From CAZEQL01 sp964514415 (GTDB lineage Bacteria > Chloroflexota > Dehalococcoidia > GIF9 > AB-539-J10): a stretch of DNA of 19,545 nt. The translations under genes and the position numbers were made by a program. How positions within the stretch are numbered: position 1 is the stretch's first letter; each line of letters starts with the position of its first letter. The stretch is from positions 1-19,545 of the forward strand of contig CAZEQL010000021.1 in the NCBI GenBank assembly GCA_964514415.1, written 5' to 3'. The notes beneath the pieces are model-generated. The model was given only the letters and a program-made list of their open reading frames with translations, did not search any database and was not told the origin of the DNA. Below are positions 1-6,944 of this stretch, piece after piece.

Positions 1-17
1 TAATAATATAACTAATT

Positions 18-89
18 GCGGGTGTAACTCAGCGGTAGAGTGCTTGCTTCCCAAGTAAGACGTCGTGGGTTCGAATCCCATCACCCGCT
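18..89 (+). tRNA. tRNA-Gly (anticodon CCC)
   Basis: The cloverleaf can be drawn by hand. The acceptor stem GCGGGTG (18-24) pairs with CACCCGC (82-88), and the discriminator base is T89. The D arm is ACTC-AGCGGTA-GAGT, the anticodon loop is TTCCCAA with CCC at positions 34-36, and the T arm is GTGGG-TTCGAAT-CCCAT. CCC reads the glycine codon GGG. No CCA is encoded, so the 3' end must be added by a CCA-adding enzyme. Its promoter would lie before the window. Confidence 0.95.
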
Positions 90-312
90 TTATATTTAAG
101 TAAGTAATTACATCTCCTTTAACTCTTATACCTTCTATCTCCACAACATCACAGTGCCCTAACCTCCTTTCTTCAATTGGTGGCTTATGGGCAACACCAT
201 TATAACCATCACTATTCGAGCTCTACAGGTTTATAAAACAAACTAAAAAGTAAATAAGCTGGACACACAATGCCTGGTGATACAATATAACCAATCAAGA
301 ACTAACTATTTA

Positions 313-341
313 TTGACACTCCCTGCTCATCAAAGTATAAT
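313..341 (+). promoter_or_regulatory. Perfect consensus sigma70-type promoter
   Basis: TTGACA (313-318) and TATAAT (336-341) both match the consensus exactly and are separated by exactly 17 bp. A start site about 7 nt downstream would fall near 348. That is only about 5 nt before the ATG at 353 of the following small ORF, so the transcript would have almost no leader. The promoter could also supply tRNA-Lys further downstream by read-through. Confidence 0.75.
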
Positions 342-352
342 TTTTACCAGAT

Positions 353-625
353 ATGCGAATAAAGCTGCACACACAACAATTGAATCAACTGGCACAGCAG
401 CTTCCTTTTGAGGTGGTGTTGGATCAACCTAGAGACGTCAAAGGTTTCCTTGAAATATTAGGACACAATATGCCCTGGGATGACATGGGATTGAGCAAAT
501 TTGGCGATCCGCTCAGAAGACCAAACAGGATAGCTTTTTCTGTTGAAGCAACTGATGGTGGCTATGTTTGTGATGTTCATCCCGCCTTTGCCTGCTATAT
601 TTCCAATATTTTGACATCGAAATAA
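353..625 (+). CDS. Small hypothetical protein, 90 aa, probably leaderless
   Basis: I do not recognise this protein. It has 90 residues, looks soluble, and has no signal peptide, membrane helix or obvious metal-binding motif. Visible traits are a Gln-rich N-terminus (residues 8-16), the motif MPWDDM around residues 40-45, and a C-terminal half ending DGGYVCDVHPAF then ACYISN, with two cysteines and a histidine. There is no Shine-Dalgarno before the ATG, but a perfect -10 box ends 11 nt upstream, so the mRNA should begin at or just before the start codon. That arrangement supports a real leaderless gene. The alternative is that the promoter serves another transcript and this frame is open by chance. 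An internal start at residue 40 is possible but also lacks a clear Shine-Dalgarno. Confidence 0.5.
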   Translation: MRIKLHTQQLNQLAQQLPFEVVLDQPRDVKGFLEILGHNMPWDDMGLSKFGDPLRRPNRIAFSVEATDGGYVCDVHPAFACYISNILTSK

Positions 626-638
626 AAAAATTTATTCT
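611..638 (+). promoter_or_regulatory. Candidate promoter for tRNA-Lys
   Basis: TTGACA (611-616) is followed after 16 bp by TATTCT (633-638), a 4 of 6 match to the -10 consensus. A start near 645 would give a short leader before the tRNA at 683. The -35 box lies in the last codons of the preceding small ORF. The -10 is weak, so this is tentative. Confidence 0.3.
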
Positions 639-682
639 TCAACCGTCACAGCAAGTTTGTTGATTAAAATTCATGAGGTTAT

Positions 683-755
683 GGGCCGTTAGCTCAGTTG
701 GTAGAGCACCTGACTTTTAATCAGGGTGTCACAGGTTCGAGACCTGTACGGCCTA
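683..755 (+). tRNA. tRNA-Lys (anticodon TTT)
   Basis: The acceptor stem GGGCCGT (683-689) pairs with ACGGCCT (748-754), with a G-U pair at the end, and the discriminator is A755. The D arm is GCTC-AGTTGGTA-GAGC. The anticodon stem is CCTGA/TCAGG around the loop CTTTTAA, with TTT at 716-718. The T arm is ACAGG-TTCGAGA-CCTGT. TTT reads lysine codons AAA and AAG. No CCA is encoded. The gene converges with uppS, whose stop codon lies 48 nt further on. Confidence 0.95.
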
Positions 756-802
756 CTTCCTATATTCTGCCTCGCTTATATTTTTACTTCTTCGTTTCAT
801 TG

Positions 803-1495
803 CTATCTACCGAAGCGGCGTTGGCGCTGCTTAAAATCAAGGAGAGCCTCTTCAATTTCCTTTTGGCCGAAGTCGGGCCATAGTACTGGCGTAAAATATA
901 ATTCACTGTAAGCCGCTTGCCATAGTAAGAAGTTACTCAAGCGCTTTTCACCGCCAGTACGAATAACGAGGTCGGGGTCAGGTATCTCATGGGTAAATAA
1001 ATATTTGGTAAGCAAAGCCTCGTTTAGGTCTGATGCTGAGACACCATCGGCAATAAGGTGACGGACTGCCTCTGCGATCTCACCTCTGCTACCATAATCA
1101 AGGGCAAAGCAAAGAGTCATTCCGGTATTAGCTCTGGTGAGCTCAACCGCTGCTTCTACCTTTCGCTGTAGATTCAGGGGTAACCTGTCTAGCCTGCCAA
1201 GGTGTACAAGTCCGATATTATCTTTATGAAAAGCTTGAGCCTCGCTATCGATTCTCTTTTCTAGAAGATTAAGAAGCCCGCTAACCTCATCCTTCGGGCG
1301 GTTCCAGTTCTCTGTGGAGAACATATAAATAGTGAGGTACTTTATTCCGTAATCAGCGAAGAGCTCCGCAACGCGATGAATATTATCACCACCAGCTTGA
1401 TGCCCTAAAAACCTGGGTAGTCCACGCTGTTTAGCCCATCTGCCATTGCCATCCATGATGATAGCTACATGCACGGGAGGATAAATTTTCTCCAT
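803..1495 (-). CDS. uppS: Isoprenyl transferase (undecaprenyl diphosphate synthase)
   Basis: This cis-prenyltransferase adds isopentenyl units to farnesyl diphosphate to make the C55 lipid carrier precursor for cell-wall synthesis. It acts at the cytoplasmic face of the membrane. The N-terminus holds the signature HVAIIMDGNGRWA, with the Mg-binding catalytic Asp at residue 15. It is followed by GHQAGG, the STENWNRP segment, ALDYGSRGEI, and the C-terminal block RTGGEKRLSNFLLWQ then YSELYF, which holds the IPP-binding arginines. The protein has 230 aa, slightly short for the family. I chose the ATG at 1495 because GGAG (1504-1501) sits 5 nt before it. An in-frame GTG at 1513 would add six residues but has its nearest GGAGG 22 nt away. 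The gene stands alone here, without the cdsA and dxr neighbours it often has. Confidence 0.93.
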   Translation of the reverse strand: MEKIYPPVHVAIIMDGNGRWAKQRGLPRFLGHQAGGDNIHRVAELFADYGIKYLTIYMFSTENWNRPKDEVSGLLNLLEKRIDSEAQAFHKDNIGLVHLGRLDRLPLNLQRKVEAAVELTRANTGMTLCFALDYGSRGEIAEAVRHLIADGVSASDLNEALLTKYLFTHEIPDPDLVIRTGGEKRLSNFLLWQAAYSELYFTPVLWPDFGQKEIEEALLDFKQRQRRFGR

Positions 1496-1590
1496 CACAA
1501 CTCCATTAGCCACAATTAATACTTAGCTCTATAAACCTCCAACTGCTTCAACTAATACCCTGGTTACTAACTAAGCTATGTTCGCTCACA

Positions 1591-1596
1591 ATTATA
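1591..1596 (-). promoter_or_regulatory. Possible -10 box for uppS
   Basis: On the minus strand this reads TATAAT, a perfect -10 hexamer, about 95 nt upstream of the uppS start. No convincing -35 box sits 16-18 bp further upstream, so this is a weak candidate. The rest of 1496-1775 is the divergent gap between uppS and the CoA transferase, where I see no other convincing signal. On the plus strand TTGACC occurs at 1651 and 1683 without a good -10 at proper spacing. Confidence 0.25.
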
Positions 1597-1775
1597 GCCT
1601 GCTGATAGACAGAATAGAAACACCCCCTCAACAGAGCAAGACGAAAACAATTGACCCTTTACCAGCTTAGGCGCACATTTATTTGACCATAGCCTAAACT
1701 AAAACCACAAAAATATTGTTTAGCCCACTTGTTTTTGGTATGATGCTGGAAATTGTAAAGAGGAGGGGAGAATAC

Positions 1776-2966
1776 ATGACTTTACCACTGGAAGGTATAC
1801 GGATCTTGGATTTAAGTGCCTTCATGCCAGGGAACTACCCCACAATGTTATTGGCTGAGATGGGAGCCGATGTCATTAGAGTTGAGACGACAGGAATGCA
1901 GTCCATGGTTTGCGAATGGGTTCATAAAGAACCTGTCACACCTGAGATAGAGGAAAGATGGCGAGCTCACAACTCTGTCAATCGGAATAAAAGAAGCATA
2001 GTTTTGAATCTAGGATCTGAAACAGCAAAAGAGGTCTTCCTCCGACTCGCCAAGAAATCCGATGTAGTAGTGGAATCCAACAGACCCGGAGTAATGAAGA
2101 AATTAGGCGTCGATTATGACACCGTCAAGGAAGTAAACCCCAGGATAATTTATTGTGCTATAACAGGATATGGGCAGGATGGCCCTTACAGCATGCTGCC
2201 AGCACGTGACCTCAGTTGCTTAGCAGCAAGTGGCATCCTAGGAGTTCTTAACGAAGGTGGGTTACCTCCCATCGTGCCCGGAGTAAAGATATCTGACGTC
2301 GCCGCAGCTATGAACGCTCTTGTTGGCATTCTCCTTGCCCTCATTGCTAGGGAGAAAACTGGACGAGGACAGTTCATAGATATCTCCATGGCTGAGGGAG
2401 CTCTTGCGTGCATTACTTGCGCATTAGCACCCTACTTTGGAGACGGAAAGATGCCAGATAGCGATAACCTTCTCCTTAGTGGCAAGTGGCCATCATACAA
2501 CCTTTACCAGACTAAAGATGGTAAATATATAAGCATCGCCACTAGAGAAACGCGTATCTGGGAGAGACTGTGCAGGAAGTTGGGAAGAGAAGACTTGATT
2601 CCATACCGGAACCCAGGGGGCAAGAAGCAAGAAGAGGTTATCTCGATTTTCAAGGATATTTTTGCCACCAAAACTAGAGACGAGTGGTTTGAAGAACTAA
2701 AAGAAGTGGGTGTAGCTAAAGTATATCAATTAGACGAATTGCCCTCCGATCCCCAACTTGTGTATCGAAAAATGTTTGTGGAGGTTGAACATCCCAAACT
2801 AGGTAAAGTAAAACATGTCGCTAATCCCATCAAATTGTCAGATACACCGGGCAGAGTCAAAGGACCACCTCCTTCCCCAGGGCAACATACAGACGAGATT
2901 TTATCAGAGCTAGGCTATTCATCAAAAGACATTGAGATTCTGTATAAAAATGGCGCGGTGGAGTAA
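1776..2966 (+). CDS. Family III CoA transferase (CaiB/BaiF type)
   Basis: Enzymes of this family move CoA between carboxylic acids, or in the racemase branch epimerise 2-methylacyl-CoA. The 396-aa length fits. The N-terminus LEGIRILDLS then AEMGADVIRVE is the typical CoA-binding start. RNKRSIVLNL, VVESNRPGVMKKLG and ITGYGQDGPY follow, then a segment centred on ISD (Asp174) and EKTGRGQFIDISM. Asp174 aligns with the Asp that forms the acyl anhydride in formyl-CoA transferase. The His that precedes Asp in the racemase branch (HD) is Arg144 here (RD), which favours a transferase over a racemase. The ATG at 1776 has the strong Shine-Dalgarno AGGAGGGGAG (1761-1770); an upstream TTG at 1716 has none. 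It is the first gene of the catabolic cluster, 29 nt before the next gene, and probably activates the cluster's substrate. The acid is unknown. Confidence 0.88.
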   Translation: MTLPLEGIRILDLSAFMPGNYPTMLLAEMGADVIRVETTGMQSMVCEWVHKEPVTPEIEERWRAHNSVNRNKRSIVLNLGSETAKEVFLRLAKKSDVVVESNRPGVMKKLGVDYDTVKEVNPRIIYCAITGYGQDGPYSMLPARDLSCLAASGILGVLNEGGLPPIVPGVKISDVAAAMNALVGILLALIAREKTGRGQFIDISMAEGALACITCALAPYFGDGKMPDSDNLLLSGKWPSYNLYQTKDGKYISIATRETRIWERLCRKLGREDLIPYRNPGGKKQEEVISIFKDIFATKTRDEWFEELKEVGVAKVYQLDELPSDPQLVYRKMFVEVEHPKLGKVKHVANPIKLSDTPGRVKGPPPSPGQHTDEILSELGYSSKDIEILYKNGAVE

Positions 2967-2995
2967 TTCACGGTCTTCTATAAGGAGAGAAGGAA

Positions 2996-3961
2996 ATGGT
3001 TCAGCGTGAAAAACAAGGCATAAAGACTCGGATTACCGAAATACTTGGTACAGCATACCCTCTCTTACAAGGCCCCATGGGCCATATCACTCTAGGTGAA
3101 GTAGCTGCTACTGTGTCCAACAGCGGAGGTTTTGGCCAGATTGCAGCTTCCCGTCTTCCAAGGGAGCAATTGCGAGCGGAGGTGGAAAGAGCAAGAGAAC
3201 TAACAGACCAGCCTTTCGGAATCAATATTCCCTTACACCGTCCCAATGCACTGGAAGCTCTAGAAATTGCTATCGAAATGGGAATCAAAACGATAACCAC
3301 CTCGGGGGGTGACCCATCCAGGGTGATGGAACGGGTTAAAGAAGCAGGGCTCAGGGACTTACATAAGGTTTCTACAGTAAAGATGGCTTTGAAAGCCGAG
3401 GCAGCGGGGGTGGACGGAGTCATCGCTACCGGGTATGAGGCTGGAGGCCACTTAGGACGAACGGATGTTACAACTCTTTGCCTAGTTCCAGAACTAGTTA
3501 GAGTGTTGAAGATACCGGTAATTGCAGCCGGTGGCATTGCTGATGCCAGAGGTTTATTAGCTGCCCTAGCTTTGGGGGCTGAAGGTGTTGAGGTAGGAAC
3601 TCGCTTTCTAGCCACCGAAGAGTGTCCCGTTTCCGATTTCATCAAACAGCTTATTTTAGAAGCACAATGTGAGTCTACTCTCGTGCTCGGGAAGGAAAAG
3701 ATGATGCCTGTACGCGTCTTAAAGGGCAAGGCTGCCGAACTAATTAGCCAAGCTCCTGAAGATAAAAGCCTGGATGGTGTTGTTGATAGAATGTCTGTCC
3801 CATTGAGAGGAAACCAAGACAACATCCTTGTAGCATGTGGTCAAGCGGCTGGATTGTGCCAGGAAATTAAGAGCATAGCGAAGATATTTCCTGAGATGAT
3901 AGAAGAGGCACAAACACTTTCTTCACAGCTTTATTCACTCTTCAAAGGAGGCGCCAAATGA
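2996..3961 (+). CDS. Nitronate monooxygenase / FabK-like FMN flavoprotein
   Basis: This 321-aa TIM-barrel flavoprotein belongs to the 2-nitropropane dioxygenase family, which includes nitronate monooxygenase and the enoyl-ACP reductase FabK. It shows YPLLQGPMGHIT at residues 21-32, SGGFGQIA at 43-50, PFGINI at 73-78, GVDGVIATGYEAGGHLG at 138-154, PVIAAGGIADARG at 174-186 and GVEVGTRFLATEE at 197-209. His152 in GGHLG matches the catalytic His of nitronate monooxygenases. The glycine-rich segments at 178-186 and 197-203 bind the FMN phosphate. Shine-Dalgarno AAGGAG (2982-2987) lies 8 nt before the ATG. The gene sits between a CoA transferase and a crotonase homologue, so it may act on a CoA thioester, for example as an enoyl reductase. 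Nitronate oxidation is the family label rather than a function the context supports. Its stop codon overlaps the next start (ATGA). Confidence 0.85.
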   Translation: MVQREKQGIKTRITEILGTAYPLLQGPMGHITLGEVAATVSNSGGFGQIAASRLPREQLRAEVERARELTDQPFGINIPLHRPNALEALEIAIEMGIKTITTSGGDPSRVMERVKEAGLRDLHKVSTVKMALKAEAAGVDGVIATGYEAGGHLGRTDVTTLCLVPELVRVLKIPVIAAGGIADARGLLAALALGAEGVEVGTRFLATEECPVSDFIKQLILEAQCESTLVLGKEKMMPVRVLKGKAAELISQAPEDKSLDGVVDRMSVPLRGNQDNILVACGQAAGLCQEIKSIAKIFPEMIEEAQTLSSQLYSLFKGGAK

Positions 3962-4749
3962 CATGGGAGTATGTTTTATTAGACAAAAAGGATAAAGTAG
4001 CTACTCTTACCCTCAACCGACCGGATAAATATAATGCCTTTGCAGGAAGAATGCGAGAGGAAATTCTAGAGGCAGTAGAAGATGCTAACGCAGACCCGGC
4101 AGTGCATGTGGTTGTAATTACCGGTGCGGGAAAAGCATTTTGTTCCGGCGGTGACGTGAACGAGTTTGTTTCGGGCACAAGCCAAGCTCTATCTAGAACC
4201 AGCCCAAGCGAAAGATACACTATGCACAAAGTGATTTTGACCATCAATTCAGGGGGGAAACCATTTATCGCTGCAGTTAACGGTGTGGCTGCGGGTGGTG
4301 GATGCAACCTGGCTTTGGCTTGTGACATCAGAATTGCCAGTGAAAAAGCCAGGTTCGGTCAGGTATTTATCCGACGAGGGGCTTTCCCTGACTGGGGGGG
4401 AATATATTTCTTACCCAGATTAGTAGGTTACAGTAAGGCGGCAGAACTATTTTTCACCGGAGACCTGGTTGATGCCCCGGAAGCCCTGCGCATCGGTCTG
4501 GTAAACCATATGGTATCCCCCGAAGAGTTGATGCCGTACGCTTACGAACTGGCAAGAAAGATAGCCAACAATGCTCCCATTCCTATCGCCCTTACCAAAA
4601 GGGGGCTGCAAAACTATCATACGATGGACCTGAACCAAGCTTTGGATTTTGAGAGCTATGCTCTGGAAATGTGCCGCAATAGCGAAGATTTCATGGAAGG
4701 ATTCAAATCTTTCCTGGAAAAAAGGAATCCCCTATTCAAAGGAAAGTGA
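3958..4749 (+). CDS. Enoyl-CoA hydratase/isomerase family protein, both catalytic Glu replaced
   Basis: This 263-aa crotonase-fold protein starts at an ATGA overlap with the preceding gene, so translation is probably coupled. Family features are VATLTLNRPDKYNAF (14-28), the oxyanion-hole segments AFCSGGDVNEF (60-70) and NGVAAGGGCNLALACDIRIA (108-127), and FPDWGG then LPRLVG (143-157). In classical enoyl-CoA hydratase the two catalytic glutamates sit in GGGCE and in FGQPE. Here those positions are Asn117 and Phe137. Asp145 in PDWGG is kept, as in isomerase-type members that use an Asp in this region. The protein is thus more likely an isomerase, hydrolase, C-C lyase or dehalogenase-type crotonase than a true hydratase. 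The two oxyanion-hole regions are intact, so CoA thioester binding should be preserved. Confidence 0.88.
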   Translation: MTWEYVLLDKKDKVATLTLNRPDKYNAFAGRMREEILEAVEDANADPAVHVVVITGAGKAFCSGGDVNEFVSGTSQALSRTSPSERYTMHKVILTINSGGKPFIAAVNGVAAGGGCNLALACDIRIASEKARFGQVFIRRGAFPDWGGIYFLPRLVGYSKAAELFFTGDLVDAPEALRIGLVNHMVSPEELMPYAYELARKIANNAPIPIALTKRGLQNYHTMDLNQALDFESYALEMCRNSEDFMEGFKSFLEKRNPLFKGK

Positions 4750-4861
4750 AGGGTTTAGACAATTGTGGTATCTTCCTCCTCCAATAGGATGACAGAGATG
4801 CCACGGGAACTAAGGAGACAAAGGTAGGAAGAGCTACTTAAATCTAAGGAGGTGAAGGTTT

Positions 4862-6121
4862 TTGCCTGAAGAGAAATCCCATCGCTTCTTTTACGGATGG
4901 GTGGTGGTCATCACTGCCCTGCTTGCTGTAACTATCCCCTGGGGAGTCCTTTACAGCTACGGCGTATTCTTCAAACCTATGTCGGCAGAATTCGGCTGGA
5001 CCAGGGCAACGACATCGTTAGCCTATTCCATTGCTATGATAATGCAAGGAGTGTTCAGCATCATCATGGGGTGGCTAAACGACAAGCGTGGGCCCAGGCT
5101 AGCCATTGCTATCGGCGGCTTCCTCCTGGGTCTGGGCATACTGCTAACCTCTCGGTTAAGTTCAATCTGGCAACTTTATTTATTTTTTGGTTTTATAGCT
5201 GGAATGGGAATGGGTGCTGCTTTCGTTCCTCCCATAGTAACAGTAACCAGGTGGTTCGTAAAGAAAAGGGGTCTGGCTTTGGGTATTGTCGCCGCGGGAA
5301 CAGGACTAGGAGCCATCATTTTCCCACCTTTATCGAGTTACCTCATCTCTACCTACGATTGGAGGACAGCTTACCTCGCCCTCGCCATTATAGCCTGGGT
5401 GGTACTTTTCCTGGTTGCCTGGCTAATACGACGCGATCCTAAAGATATAGGGTCTGTACCTCTAGGTGTTGTTGAAAACACAAAGCCTCAAATGGCAGCA
5501 GAAAATAGTCCCCAAATGAAAAGTAGCGATTTTTCACTTTCAGAGGCACTCCGTACCCAATCATTCTGGATGTTAGTTGTTGTGCACGCCCTCTGCGCTT
5601 TTTGCACCCAAGTTCCCATGGCTCACCTGGTTCCGTATATCACAGATGCAGGAATACCATCAGCCACTGCAGCAATCGCCGTGTCAATTATTGGGGTCTC
5701 CTGCATCACTGGAAAAATAGTGTTGGGGCATGCCGGAGATAGAGTTGGAACAAATCGTATAATAGCTCTCTGCGTAGGAGTCGAAGCGCTTACGTTACTT
5801 TCACTTATTTGGGTAAAAAATATACCAGCTCTGTTTGCTTTCGCTGCTATATTTGGATTCTCCTATGGAGGCTGGGTGCCGCAGTTCCCCTCAATGATAG
5901 GAAGGTTTTTTGGCACCGCATCAATGGGAACAATCCTTGGTGTCATTGTGATGGGAGCAATGATTGGCGCCGCAGCAGGGCCATTTCTAGCGGGACGTGT
6001 ATTCGATATATCCGGCAGTTATAACTGGAGTTTGGTGGCAGCTGCTGTAGCAGCCATCACCGCTTCTGTTCTTGCCCTCCTCATCAAACAACCCAAGCAT
6101 CGAAAGGAGGAAATGTATTGA
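4862..6121 (+). CDS. MFS transporter (OxlT/monocarboxylate-transporter-like)
   Basis: This 419-aa integral membrane protein has about 12 hydrophobic segments, in two halves of six split by a polar loop near residues 195-225. The N-terminus FFYGWVVV then GVLYSYGVFFKPM, followed by EFGWTR, is typical of the oxalate/formate antiporter and monocarboxylate porter branch of the MFS. The loop between helices 2 and 3 carries GWLNDKRGPR (70-79), a form of the MFS signature, and RWFVKKRG follows at 130-137. The start is TTG at 4862, supported by the near-perfect Shine-Dalgarno AAGGAGGTG (4846-4854) 7 nt before it. No ATG offers a better start. It lies 112 nt after the crotonase gene and probably imports the carboxylate handled by the enzymes upstream. 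It is clearly related to the two MFS genes downstream but far more diverged than they are from each other. Confidence 0.9.
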   Translation: MPEEKSHRFFYGWVVVITALLAVTIPWGVLYSYGVFFKPMSAEFGWTRATTSLAYSIAMIMQGVFSIIMGWLNDKRGPRLAIAIGGFLLGLGILLTSRLSSIWQLYLFFGFIAGMGMGAAFVPPIVTVTRWFVKKRGLALGIVAAGTGLGAIIFPPLSSYLISTYDWRTAYLALAIIAWVVLFLVAWLIRRDPKDIGSVPLGVVENTKPQMAAENSPQMKSSDFSLSEALRTQSFWMLVVVHALCAFCTQVPMAHLVPYITDAGIPSATAAIAVSIIGVSCITGKIVLGHAGDRVGTNRIIALCVGVEALTLLSLIWVKNIPALFAFAAIFGFSYGGWVPQFPSMIGRFFGTASMGTILGVIVMGAMIGAAAGPFLAGRVFDISGSYNWSLVAAAVAAITASVLALLIKQPKHRKEEMY

Positions 6122-6171
6122 CATGCCATTCCTCAGAGGAATATACTCAGCTTTGAAGGAGATAATAGCTT

Positions 6172-6900
6172 ATGTACACCATACATCCATTAACGCTAGC
6201 TAAATTAGAAGGAGATAAGAGCTTCCTGACCTACAGGATGCACGTTGGGGAAAAAATGTGGGTGCCAGTAAATACCTGGTATATTGAGGGAGGAGATAAG
6301 AATATACTCGTGGATACCGGTGGTTCGTGCGACATCATCAGTAAATATTTCACTGGTAATTGTAAAGATGTTATTTCTTTCGAGAATGCCCTGGCTAAAT
6401 ATAACCTTACTCCTGAAAAGATAGATATAGTTATCCAGACTCACCTCATGTACGACCACTGCATAAATATGAGGAAGTGCGTTAACGCCAAGGTCATCGT
6501 CCAGGAAGAGGAACTGAAATTTGCCTACGCTCCCCACCCCATATTGGCAGGTGTCTACGGTAAAGAGTTTTTCAAGGATGTGAGATTTATAACTGTTAAA
6601 GGTGATACCAAGATAATGGATGGCATAGAGGTCTTGTTCACTCCGGGTCACAGCCCTGGTTGCCAGTCAGTAGCCATCGAAACCTCTAAGGGTAAGGCCA
6701 TTATAGCCGGATTCTGCTGTATCATGGACAATTTTAAGCCTCCGGAAGAAGTAAAAGAACGCCTTCCTGTTATCCCGCTGGGGATTGCCCTGAATCCAGT
6801 GGAAGCCTTTGAGAGCGCCCTAAGAGTAAAGGGGTTAGCTGATATCTTGTTGCCGTTGCACGACCCCGATATTTCTGAAATGGAAAAAATCCCCGCGTAG
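6172..6900 (+). CDS. Metallo-beta-lactamase-fold protein with altered metal site
   Basis: This 242-aa protein resembles the N-acyl-homoserine-lactonase-like branch of the MBL superfamily. It shows NTWYIEGGDKNILVDTGG (34-51), THLMYDHCIN (90-99), FTPGHSPGCQ (156-165), AIIAGFCCIMDN (176-187) and LLPLHDP (226-232). The superfamily motif HxHxDH is normally built around HLHxDH; here it reads His91-Leu-Met93-Tyr-Asp95-His96, so one zinc-binding His is Met. The bridging Asp usually found as GD near residue 181 is Phe181. His160 and His230 are kept. It may therefore bind one metal, a different metal, or act on an unusual substrate; a noncatalytic role is also possible. Shine-Dalgarno AAGGAGAT (6156-6163) lies 8 nt before the ATG. 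Its place between transporter genes suggests it hydrolyses an imported ester, lactone or thioester, but that is inference. Confidence 0.82.
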   Translation: MYTIHPLTLAKLEGDKSFLTYRMHVGEKMWVPVNTWYIEGGDKNILVDTGGSCDIISKYFTGNCKDVISFENALAKYNLTPEKIDIVIQTHLMYDHCINMRKCVNAKVIVQEEELKFAYAPHPILAGVYGKEFFKDVRFITVKGDTKIMDGIEVLFTPGHSPGCQSVAIETSKGKAIIAGFCCIMDNFKPPEEVKERLPVIPLGIALNPVEAFESALRVKGLADILLPLHDPDISEMEKIPA

Positions 6901-6944
6901 GCTGTGTTGCGATAATTAAAATAGAGTAAAGGGAGGTAAAAAGA

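Noticed and set aside
1..222. Open minus-strand frame with protein-like text (for example HKPPIEERRLGHCDVVEIEG) in the gap after tRNA-Gly.
   Set aside because: It has no start codon, is broken by a stop at 223-225, and would run straight through the antisense of the tRNA-Gly gene. It may be a remnant, but the evidence is too thin for a feature.
1651..1688. TTGACC boxes at 1651 and 1683 as a promoter for the catabolic cluster.
   Set aside because: Neither has a recognisable -10 box at 16-18 bp. The true promoter was not found.
1716..1775. Upstream TTG start that would lengthen the CoA transferase by 20 residues.
   Set aside because: No Shine-Dalgarno precedes it, while ATG 1776 has a strong one and begins with the family's typical N-terminus.
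3001..3825. Long minus-strand frame (274 codons) opposite the flavoprotein gene.
   Set aside because: The plus-strand frame carries all family motifs and a Shine-Dalgarno. The antisense frame is Ser/Pro-rich low-complexity text without family resemblance.
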